DNA of 64,000 bases from Bathymodiolus brooksi (lineage: Eukaryota > Mollusca > Bivalvia > Mytilida > Modiolidae), in the NCBI GenBank assembly GCA_963680875.1, contig OY804588.1:75478829-75542828 (forward strand). Direction: 5' to 3'. Positions 18,601-30,600 of the stretch are shown one piece after another. The notes under the pieces are model-generated. The model made no database searches. It was not told where the DNA came from and worked only from the letters and a program-made list of their open reading frames with translations. Both the position numbers and the translations under genes were made by a program. The stretch's first letter is position 1; each line of letters begins with the position of its first letter.

Positions 18601-21600
18601 ACGCTACCGTTGACTTTGTGACGTGATCGGTATTTGACTCGAGTTCTGAACTGGTGTATGGCGAAACTGTTGATATAATAAAATACTAATATGCAACGAG
18701 ATACACTGTTGTTTAGTATACAATTCTCACAAAGACATATAACAGACAAATATTATCATTAACATTTTTTAGGGCCGAGATATATCGGGGACGATTTTTT
18801 TTTAGGGCCGAATCTAGTCTCATTCAATTAATAGACAAATATCATCATTAACAGCATCGGTGGTGAAATTGTTAGCGTGCTCGCCTCGAGTGTGGTAGAT
18901 CGTGGGTTCGAGCCTCGTTCGGGTAAAACCAAAGATTATCAAATTGGTATATGCTGCTACTTCTCTACGCACACAACTTAAAGGAGTAAGGACAAAGACT
19001 GGTTGTCTTAGAATCAGAATAATGTGCCCGAGTGGTGCGACTTGTCCACCCACAGAATATTGTTTCATTGCGATAGCACAATAAATATCCAACTCAGCGT
19101 GTTAGTCAAGAACAAATTCGGACATCATCATTTCGTCAAAATGCAGCTAGTCCTCGCAATGATCCAGTGTGTGGGGGGAATCCCCATATGGCGTTAAACA
19201 ATAATCACTCACTCTTTAGTTACACGATTTATTTCTTCAGTTGTCACAGTTTCATGCTACTATATAGCTATAGAACAATGAAAACATTACAAAAAAGACA
19301 TGATGTTGAAGATTTCTTTAAAGCTTACAGTTGATTTCTTTAAAGCTTACAGTTGATTTCTTTAAAGCTTACAGTTGATTTCTTTAAAGCTTACAGTTGA
19401 TTTCTTTAAAGCTTACAGTTGATTTTTTAAAGTTTACAGTTGATTTCTTTAAAGCTTATTGTTGATTTCTTTAAAGCTTACAGTTGATTTCTTTAAAGCT
19501 TACGGTTGATTTCTTTAAAGCTTACAGTTGATTTCTTTAAAGCTTATTTTTGATTTCTTTAAAGCTTGTTGTTGATTTCTTTAAAGCTTACGGTTGATTT
19601 CTTTAAAGCTTACAGTTGATTTCTTTAAAGCTTACAGTTGATTTCTTTAAAGCTTACTGTTGATTTCTTTAAAGCTTACAGTTGATTTCTTTAAAGCTTA
19701 CAGTTGATTTTTTAAAGCTTACAGTTGATTTCTTTAAAGCTTACAGTTGATTTCTTTAAAGCTTACAGTTGATTTTTTTAAAGCTTACAATTGATAGCAT
19801 TACCACATTGATTATCTAAACACTAATATGAAGAACAAGCTGGGGGCTAGGGTGGGGATATGTGTACATATGTTGTTTCAATATATTATGTTTTCAAATT
19901 GTAAATAAGAGCTAAATGATTCCTTCTGTTTAAGTCATAGAACTTTTAATTGAAATGAAACGTTCATGATTCGAGAGTGTTATAGAATTCACACGAGCTA
20001 AATGTGCCTGTTTAAGGTTTGCGTTAAACTGACTAACATCAAAGAATATCGAGTCCTGTCAGTTGTAATGTGATGTCATTAATAATACAGTCAAACCTGC
20101 CCATGCGGTCACCTCTATTAAGCAGTCATCTGTATTAAAAGATTACCTCTTTCTTGTCCTGTCGTAGAACATTTCATGTGAATTAAACCTCTTTTAAGAG
20201 GTCACCTGTCTCAGAAAACCACTTTCTTTGTCCCAAAGGTGACCTCTTAATACAGGTTTGACTGTACATTTATTTGATTGATATGATATACATTGTATAA
20301 ACAGAACACATACCTGTTCCACTTGTTCCTGTTTTATTACTGACTTCTGCTTGACCAGAACACATACCTGTTCCACTTGTTTCTGTTTTATTACTGACTT
20401 CTACTTGACCAGAACACATACCTGTTCCACTTGTTTCTGTTTTATTACTGACTTCTGCTTAACCAGAACACATACCTGTTCCACTTGTTCCTGTTTTATT
20501 ACTGACTTCTGCTTGACCAGAACACATACCTGTTCCACTTGTTCCTGTTTTATTACTGACTTCTACTTGACCAGAACACATACCTGTTCCACTTGTTCCT
20601 GTTTTATTACTGACTTCTACTTGACCAGAACACATACCTGTTCCACTTGTTTCTGTTTTATTACTGACTTCTGCTTGACCAGAACACATACCTGTTCCAC
20701 TTGTTCCTGTTTTATTACTGACTTCTACTTGACACAGTGTTGGTAACAGAGAGGAACAATTCAACGCCTTGATGACGAATTCAGTGTTTGTACGGACAAG
20801 TGCTTCACAACGTGTTTTAAACAACGGTAATGCTAAAACGAAAATGTCCGTACTTGAAATGTCCGTACTCGTAGTGTCAATACAATGCATGGCTATGTAT
20901 GTATGAGCAACGGTAATGCTAAAACGAAAATACATTTAACTTATAGGGGAGGTTTGGGCTCATAAAACTATTTTAACCCCGTCATGGAATGTCTGTACCT
21001 AGCAAAGGAGTGTGCGGCTATATATATGTGTGACCTGAGTATCCACTTTGACTGTTCATGCGATTTTATGATTGAATTTCTGATATGTTCTTCTGGTTTG
21101 ATGATGTGACATTATTTTTATTTTATTTGCAATTTCCCTTTTTTTACTCATGACTGGAGCCGATATAGCTAGATGTGATTGATATTTAATACCACTTTCA
21201 ACAATATACATATATTTGCCATATTGCAAGTGTCAGCTTTAGTATCCGGAGTAAACTTTATCACAATAGGTTATACAACTTTACACAATGAACCGAATTC
21301 GAAAGTGTATGCATCATTGGTATGCGTAAATCGCAAATTAGCGGACTTGACCACTAGTATATGATTATCATGCCGGTTTTTTTCCACCAGAAGCAGGAAC
21401 AGCTTACCCTTAACGATCGCCTTGTTTCACTCCAATTTTTTGGAGGGGTTCGTGTAGCTTATCTTTTTTTTCCTTTATGCTGTGTTTTATTTTTATTGTG
21501 TGTGTTTTTTGTCTTCGTCCTGTGTCTTGTGTGCCCAATGTTGAGAGTGTCTCTGAATTGTCCATTCTTCAGGTTTCTCTAACGTTTCTTAAATACAACG

Positions 21601-24600
21601 TCGGCTTTTGAAATGATATAGAATATCGCCAACTTACACGTGATCTTATATGTAACCACATGATCCCTTTCTAAAGAAATCAATATTTTCCTATTAATGG
21701 CCTTTCGTTCTGAATTCCGTGTTGTTTTGTTCGTTACGATTTCGTCTTTGTCTTTACCTCCAAATGTTTGTAGGAGGGTTCATGTCTTATTTACGTTATT
21801 TGTGTTTGTTTGCGCATAGTGTTGTCCAACACTGCCAGTTTCTCTGGATTGTTCATTTTGTATTGCTCCTTCGGTATTCTCTAACGTTTATTTACTTACC
21901 TTCATTCAATGCATATTCATTATACTGTAAACTATGCGTCCAATATTTGTTCCGTACATTTGAATAACGCTCGTACTTGTTAACTAATGTGGTAGACATT
22001 TTGGCACAATGCTTCACGGCTTGATACCATGACGTTGGTACCCTGTCTAAATAAATGAAATTATTCAAATGTTTTGTTATAGTGAGTGAGTGAGCGATTG
22101 TTGTTTAACGCCAATTCAGCAATTTTTCAGCTATTCATGGCGAGAACAAGTTAATGTTCAATGAGATGATGACGAGGTCCGCCTTGTACTAGACCAACAC
22201 ACTGAGTTGTATTTTTATAGTGCTAGTTCACTGAAACAACAGTCCGCGTGTAGACATGTCGCTTCACACGGACATCTTTTTCTGATTCCGAGCCAACCAG
22301 TCTTTGCTCTTTCTCCTTAATGCTGCGTGCGTAGCGGAGAAGCAACAAATACCAATTTTATAGTCTTTGGTTTGACCCGACCGGGGCTCGAACCCACGAT
22401 CTACCGCACTCGAGGCGAGCACGGTAACCATTACGCCATCGATGCGGGGTGCTTTGTTTTATCATAGAGGAATCCATGATAAAAAACATAATGCATTCTG
22501 GGAAATCACAACTGTACAAATATTTATCGACTGACCAGTTGTGTATTCCTATGTAAGACAGTAGTAAAAAGTGGATAACAAATGTAATGCGAACGTCGAG
22601 GTTCTGGATTTACCTTTGACGTTCAAAGTAAAATAATCTTAAAAAAAGGTCTTTGAGAGCAAGAGAACCAATGGGTCTAAACAGGAAATTCGACATTTTG
22701 AACCCATGTTGCGACCGTTTGTAGCACATTTTGTATTTATATGTTGTCTTGTAGCGCCAATGTCTCAATGATGTATTTGTTTTGTTTGTTATTGATTGTT
22801 AGATTTATTTGGAGCACTATTTAGAACATTGTGTTGGGTAGAATGGTAGGTCATCGATGGGTAGAATGGTAGGTCATCATTGGGTAGAATGGTGGGTCAC
22901 CGATGGGTAGATTGGTAGGTCATCATTGGGTAGAATGGTGGGTCATCATTGGGTAGAATGGTAGGTCATCGATGGGTAGAATGGTAGGTTATCATTGGGT
23001 AGAATGGTGGGTCATCGATGGGAAGAATGGTAGGTCATCATTGGGTAGAATGGTGGGTCATCATTGGGTAGAATGATAGGTCATCGATGGGTAGAATGGT
23101 AGGTCATCATTGGGTAGAATGGTGGGTCATCGATGGGTAGAATGGTAGGTCATCATTGGGTAGAATGGTGGGTCATCGATGGGTAGAATGGTAGGTCATC
23201 GATGGGTAGAATGGTATGTCATCATTGGGTAGAATGGTAGGCCATCATTGGGTAGAATGGTAGGTCACCATTGGGTAGAATGTTAGGTCATCGATGGGTA
23301 GAATGGTAGGTCATCATTGGGTAGAATGGTGGGTCATCGATGGGTAGAATGGTAGGTCATCGATGGGTAGAATGGTATGTCATCATTGGGTAGAATGGTA
23401 GGCCATCATTGGGTAGAATGGTAGGTCACCATTGGGTAGAATGTTAGGTCATCGATGGGTAGAATGGTAGGTCATCATTGGGTAGAATGGTAGGTCATCA
23501 TTGGGTAGAATGGTGGGTCATCGATGGGTAGAATGGTGGGTCATCATTGGGTAGAATGGTAGGTCATCGATGGGTAGAATGGTAGGTCATCATTGGGTAG
23601 AATGGTAGGGCATCGATGGATAGAATGGTGGGTCATCGATGGGTAGAATGGAAGGTCCTCATTGGGTAGAATGGTGGGTCATCGATGGGTAGAATGGTAG
23701 GTCATCGATGGGTAGAATGGTAGGTCATCATTGGGTAGAATGGTAGGCCATCATTGGGTAGAATGGTAGGTCATCAATGGGTAGAATGGTAGGTCATCAT
23801 TGGATAGAATGGTAGGCCATCATTGGGTAGAATGGTAGGTCATCATTGGGTAGAATGGTAGGTCATCATTGGGTAGAATGGTGGGTCATCGATGGGTAGA
23901 ATGGTAGGATATCATTGGGTAGAATGGTGGGTCATCGATGGGTAGAATGGTAGGTCATCGATGGGTAGAATGGTAGGTCATCATTGGGTAGAATGGTAGG
24001 TCATCATTGGGTAGAATGGTGGGTCATCGATGGGTAGAATGGTAGGTCATCATTGGGTAGAATGGTGGGTCATCGATGGGTAGAATGGTAGGTCATCGAT
24101 GGGTAGAATGGTAGGTCATCATTGGGTAGAATGGTAGGTCATCATTGGGTAGAATGGTGGGTCATCGATGGGTAGAATGGTAGGTCATCATTGGGTAGAA
24201 TGGTGGGTCATCGATGGGTAGAATGGTAGGTCATCGATGGGTAGAATGGTAGGTCATAATTGGGTAGAATGGTAGGCCATCATTGGGTAGAATGGTAGGT
24301 CATCATTGGGTAGAATGGTAGGTCATCATTGGGTAGAATGGTAGGCCATCATTGGGTAGAATGGTAGGTCATCATTGGGTAGAATGGTAGGTCATTGGGT
24401 AGAATGGTAGGTCATCATTGGGTAGAATGGTAGGTCATCATTGGGTAGAATGGTAGGTAATCATTAGGTAGAATGGTAGGTCATCATTGGGTAGAATGGT
24501 AGGTCATCATTGGGTAGAGTAGTAGGTTATCATTAGGTAGAATGGTAGGTCATCATTGGGTAGAATGGTCGGTCATCATTGGGTAGAATGGTAGGTCATC

Positions 24601-27600
24601 ATTGGGTAGAATGGTAGGTCATCATTGGGTAGAATGGAAGGTCATCATTGGGTAGAATGGTATGTCATCATTGGGTAGAATGGTAGGTCATCATTGGGTA
24701 GAATGGTAGGTCATCATTGGGTAGAATGGTAGGTCATCATTGGGTAACATGGTAGGTCATCATTGGGTAGAATGGTAGGTCATCATTGGGTAAAATGGTA
24801 GGTCATCATTGGGTAGAATGGTAGGTCATCATTAGGTAGAATGGTAGGTCATGATTGGGTAGAATGGTAGGTCATCATTGGGTAGAATGGTAGGTCATCA
24901 TTAGGTGGAATGGCAGGTCATCATTAGGTAGAATGGTAGGTCATCATTAGGTAGAATGGTAGGTCATCATTGGGTAGAATGGTCGGTCATCAATGGGTAG
25001 AATGGTAGGTCATCATTAGGTAGAATGGTAGGTCATCATTGGGTAGAATGGTAGGTCATCATTAGGTAGAATGGTAGGTCATCATTGGGTAGAATGGTAG
25101 GTCATCATTGGGTAGAATGGTAGGTCATCATTGGGTATAATGGTAGGTCATCATTAGGTAGAATGGTAGGTAATCATTGGGTAGAATGGTAGGTCATCAT
25201 TGGGTATAATGGTAGGTCATCATTAGGTAGAATGGTAGGTAATCATTGGGTAGAATGGTAGGTCATCATTGGGTAGAATGGTAGGTCATCATTGGGTATA
25301 ATGGTAGGTCATCATTAGGTAGAATGGTAGGTCATCATTGGGTAGAATGGTAGGTCATCATTAGGTAGAATGGTAGGTCATCATTGGGTAGAATGGTAGG
25401 TCATCATTAGGTAGAATGGTAGGTAATCATTGGGTAGAATGGTAGGTCATCATTGGGTATAATGGTAGGTCATCATTAGGTAGAATGGTAGGTAATCATT
25501 GGGTAGAATGGTAGGTCATCATTGGGTAGAATGGTAAGTCATCATTGGGTATAATGGTAGGTCATCATTAGGTAGAATGGTAGGTAATCATTGGGTAGAA
25601 TGATAGGTCATCATTGGGTATAATGGTAGGTCATCATTAGGTAGAATGGTAGGTAATCATTGGGTAGAATGGTAAGTCATCATTGGGTAGAATGGTAGGT
25701 CATCATTAGGTAGAATGGTAGGTCATCATTGGGTAGAATGGTAGGTCATCATTGGGTAGAATGGTAGGTCATCATTAGGTAGAATGGTAGGTCATCATTG
25801 GGTATAATGGTAGGTCATCAGTAGGTAGAATGGTAGGTAATCATTGGGTAGAATGGTAGGTCATCATTGGGTAGAATGGTAGGTAATCATTGGGTAGAAT
25901 GGTAGGTCATCATTGGGTAGAATGGTAGGTAATCATTGGGTAGAATGGTAGGTCATCATTAGGTGGAATGGCAGGTCATCATTAGGTATAATGGTAGGTC
26001 ATCAGTAGGTATAATGGTAGGTCATCATTAGGTAGAATGGTAGGTCATCATTAGGTATAATGGTAGGTCATCAGTAGGTATAATGGTAGGTCATCATTGG
26101 GTAGAATGGTAGGTCATCATTAGGTATAATGGTAGGTCATCAGTAGGTATAATGGTAGGTCATCATTAGGTAGAATGGTAGGTCATCATTAGGTATAATG
26201 GTAGGTCATCAGTAGGTATAATGGTAGGTCATCATTGGGTAGAATGGTAGGTCATCAGTAGGTATAATGGTAGGTCATCATTAGGTAGAATGGTAGGTCA
26301 TCATTAGGTATAATGGTAGGTCATCAGTAGGTATAATGGTAGGTCATCATTGGGTAGAATGGTAGGTCATCATTGTGTAGAATGGTAGGTCATCATTGGG
26401 TAGAATGGTAGGTCATCATTGGGTAGAATGGTAGGTCATCATTAGGTAGAATGGTAGGTCATCATTAGGTATAATGGTAGGTCATCATTGGGTAGAATGG
26501 TAGGTCATCATTAGGTAGAATGGTAGGTCATTAGGTAGAATGGTAGGTCATCATTAGGTAGAATGGTAGGTCATCATTAGGTAGAATGGTAGGTCATCAT
26601 TAGGTAGAATGGTAGGTAATCATTGGGTAGAATGGTAGGTCATCATTAGGTAGAATGGTAGGTAATCATTGGGTAGAATGGTAGGTCATCATTGGGTAGA
26701 ATGGTAGGTCATCATTGGGTAGAATGGTAGGTCATCATTAGGTAGAATGGTAGGTAATCATTGGGTAGAATGGTAGGTCATTAGGTAGAATGGTAGGTCA
26801 TCATTAGGTAGAATGGTAGGTCATCATTAGGTAGAATGGTAGGTCATCATTGGGTAGAATGGTAGGTCATCATTGGGTATAATGGTAGGTCATCATTAGG
26901 TAGAATGGTAGGTCATCATTAGGTAGAATGGTAGGTCATCATTGGGTAGAATGGTAGGTCATCATTAGGTAGAATGGTAGGTCATCATTGGGTATAATGG
27001 TAGGTCATCATTAGGTAGAATGGTAGATCATCATTAGGTAGAATGGTAGGTCATCATTGGGTAGAATGGTAGGTCATCATTAGGTAGAATGGTAGGTCAT
27101 CATTGGGTAGAATGGTAGGTCATCATTAGGTAGAATGGTAGGTCATCATTGGGTATAATGGTAGGTCATCATTAGGTAGAATGGTAGGTCATCATTGGGT
27201 AGAATGGTAGGTCATCATTGGGTAGAATGGTAGGTCATCATTGGGTAGAATGGTAGGTAATCATTAGGTAGAATGGTAGGTAATCATTGGGTAGAATGGT
27301 AGGTCATCATTAGGTATAATGGTAGGTCATCATTGGGTAGAATGGTAGGTCATCATTAGGTAGAATGGTAGGTCATCATTAGGTAGAATGGTAGGTCATC
27401 ATTAGGTAGAATGGTAGGTCATCATTGGGTAGAATGGTAGGTCATCATTGGGTAGAATGGTAGGTCATCATTAGGTAGAATGGTAGGTCATCATTAGGTA
27501 GAATGGTAGGTCATCATTAGGTAGAATGGTAGGTCATCATTGGGTAGAATGGTAGGTCATCATTGGGTAGAATGGTAGGTCATCATTGGGTAGAATGGTA

Positions 27601-30600
27601 GGTCATCATTAGGTAGAATGGTAGGTCATCATTAGGTAGAATGGTAGGTCATCATTGGGTAGAATGGTAGGTCATCATTGGGTAGAATGGTAGGTCATCA
27701 TTAGGTAGAATGGTAGGTCATCATTGTCTCTGTCATGTAATATTGTTATCGTCTTCTTAATTCCACTATTTATTGCACGTTCTAAAATCATTCAGTAAAT
27801 CTCCCCTTTTATTTTCTATTACTTCTAATTGTGATGTTACACCTATTATACGAATGATTTTTGTTTACTTTCGTTTTTCGGTTTTTCTGTCCTTATCGTC
27901 ATTTCCAGGTTTACCTATGAAAAATAAACCAGTAATCTCCCAGAAATGAATATAAGCAAAACATAATTCTACCTACAGTTTAACAACTCACTATGAAATG
28001 ATGAATATATATATATGTGTGTGTCTTCATTATATAGACATACAACGCGTTTGTAGAATAACCCTTATCATGCACGCTCGTATTAAACAAACTGGAAAAC
28101 CGTATGATTTAAAAGTTTTTGAAAGCCTAATCAGGATAGCCAAATTCGGCTACAATAACCTCTACATGAGAACGATTGACTTTAATTTCAACATTACATT
28201 ATTTAGAAACAGTAAATTTCAAAGATAAATTGTGCATTGGTCAATTTTTCCTTTGACATGATATTTTTAATCTATTGCGTCCCTGCTAAGTGTGCGACAT
28301 CACAGACAATTGCAAAAAAGGATTGGCTTGGGAGTCATAAGGAGTTGTGCGACGTGTCTACATTGGGGTGTCGCATCAGTTGGTTTACATATCGAATCCA
28401 CCCACTCACTCGCTCACACGTTTTAACCGGGTTGTATATTTTGCTGGCCTCGTACAAGCGGACGCCCCTCGCAGCGGAGAAATTATGTCATATGGGAATA
28501 ATGCGGTTATAGATTTACAGATAACTGAAAATGTTATATGCACAAGTGTAAATATCAAGGTACAAACCAGATGTGTCCTCCCCTGAACAATAATACGTGT
28601 TATTGTTATGACAGTCCTCTAAATATAGAACAACAGTAGTTATAGGATAGGCGACAGGACACCTGTCTTTCTCCAAGTCGTGTTCTGTAATTAGAAATTA
28701 AAGCATGGTATATGTATACATCATAGCAATTAAACATTTGAAGACTTCTTCTTAATCCAGTTTTATGAAGCTAGCACGATCCTTTAATTGCACGTTGCGC
28801 TATATAGATGATGCCCTTTTACTAACTAATTGTAAGCTTGGTGATTTTGCTGACCACATCTATACCATTGAACTTGAAATAAAGGATACCATAGATACAG
28901 CTAGGTCTGCTTCATGCCTTGATTTACACCACCGTGACTTAGTTAAACGTTACGGGGTATCTGTGTCACACCATCGTGACTTGGTTAAACGTTACGGGGC
29001 CCATCTGTGTCACATCACCGTGACTTGGTTAAACAAATGACCACGGATATGCTCCATTTGTCGTAATCACAATCCGATCTTTTCTTCGTTCATGACATAT
29101 TACCGATTTTTTTAACAGGAGTAACACGACGGATGCCACTAGTGGAGCATGAACTGCTTACCCTTCCGGAGCACACGAGTTCACCCCCGGGTTTTAGTGG
29201 GGTTCGTGTTGCTGGATCTTTAGTTTTCTGTGTAATGTTTTCTAGATAACTGTTTGTCGTTTTGATCTTCAAAATATATTTTATTGAGTTTTAGAAAGTA
29301 CATTGCACACAGTTGAGTTTGCGCACTTTCAAATTTGTTATTTCCAAACATGTTCACCGGTTGAGTGTCAAATGATTTATTATCAGCCCATAGAGCTAGC
29401 TTAACCCCGCCACATTTCATTGAAGTTCCTGTACCACATCACGAAAGTGAGCGGTCATGTATATGTGTGTTGGTGGTATCAATGTTGCCTGTTTCTACTC
29501 TTTTCTCTTTGATATTGAAACTGTTTTGACAGAACAGAGTGGTACTTGTTTTTCATGTAATTTTCCCAAACGGATTTTTGTCTTGTCAATTATAAATCTA
29601 TATCTTTTCTATATCCTTAATTTATTTACATTTGCTTTCTTTACGTTGTGATATAATATTCATTCGATAGCTATAGCATATGTGGTAGTAATATCACATG
29701 TAAATAAGCGTTAGAAAACATTGAGAGTGCAATCAAAAATGGATAATACAGAAAAACCGACAACACAGGATACACAACATGAAGACAAACAAAACAAAAA
29801 CATAACACAATATACTTTGGACACCGCTATGCCCAAATAAACAGAAATAACGTAAATAAGACATGAGCCCTCCTACAAACAACTGGAAGTAAAGACGAAC
29901 CGAACACCGCTTCTACGCGGAAACCACAACGGACATCACAACATGGAACTCAGAACGTAAAGACACACAATAGGATGAAAATAGTCAATTGAGCGCATGT
30001 GTTAATTGCTGTTAATTAAATGGGAAATACCACTTTGGTTATGACAATCTTGTGTTGCACAGAGAAGTAAATTATATAGCTCATTATTAATTGCTGTAAA
30101 TTGTCTTTTATATGCATCGAGAAACATATTTACTTCAAACTACTTTATTGCCACCAGTAAAACAGGAAATAACAGACAATCTTATTTTGCAACGAGACAC
30201 AAATGTATTGCTCTTTAAGCACTGCTGCAGGTTGTCTCTTTAGAAACTACTGTACACAGTCTTTTATATCTTCCATATATAGAGCGTGGCATCCTCCAGA
30301 TTCATGGCACACATTTATGTCACACTATAAGGTCGACATGACACGATGTAGTAAAATCTTAATGTAAAATACCTCTTTGTACTTACGTTTGAGTACTTTG
30401 TATACTTTCATGTAACTGGTTTCATGATTCAAGCACGAGTTTTCAAGAATTGTTTTGGAAACATCTACAATTCCATTATGAGCTGTGATAGAGTCTAAAA
30501 AACAATAGCATGATGTTCCCTGAAAATTAAATATATTTATACAGTAAAACTTCGGTATCTCGACTTTGGTAAGTTGCTACCGTGTATACCTCGAAGTAAA

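Noticed and set aside
18820..19092. ORFs on both strands around 18.8-19.1 kb
   Set aside because: They fall in SINE-A, a non-coding RNA-derived element.
20351..20746. Plus-strand 131-residue Cys/Thr-rich repeat protein
   Set aside because: It is the antisense of the 54-bp repeat on the receptor exon. The minus strand carries the spliced, phase-consistent reading.
22380..22446. tRNA gene on the minus strand (good A and B boxes)
   Set aside because: The tRNA-like part is the head of a 360-bp SINE with a body and tail shared by three other copies. No complete acceptor stem is visible.
22836..27725. Possible CRISPR array
   Set aside because: Units are directly adjacent with no unique spacers, the genome is eukaryotic, and no cas genes are present. 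The same applies to the other tandem arrays.
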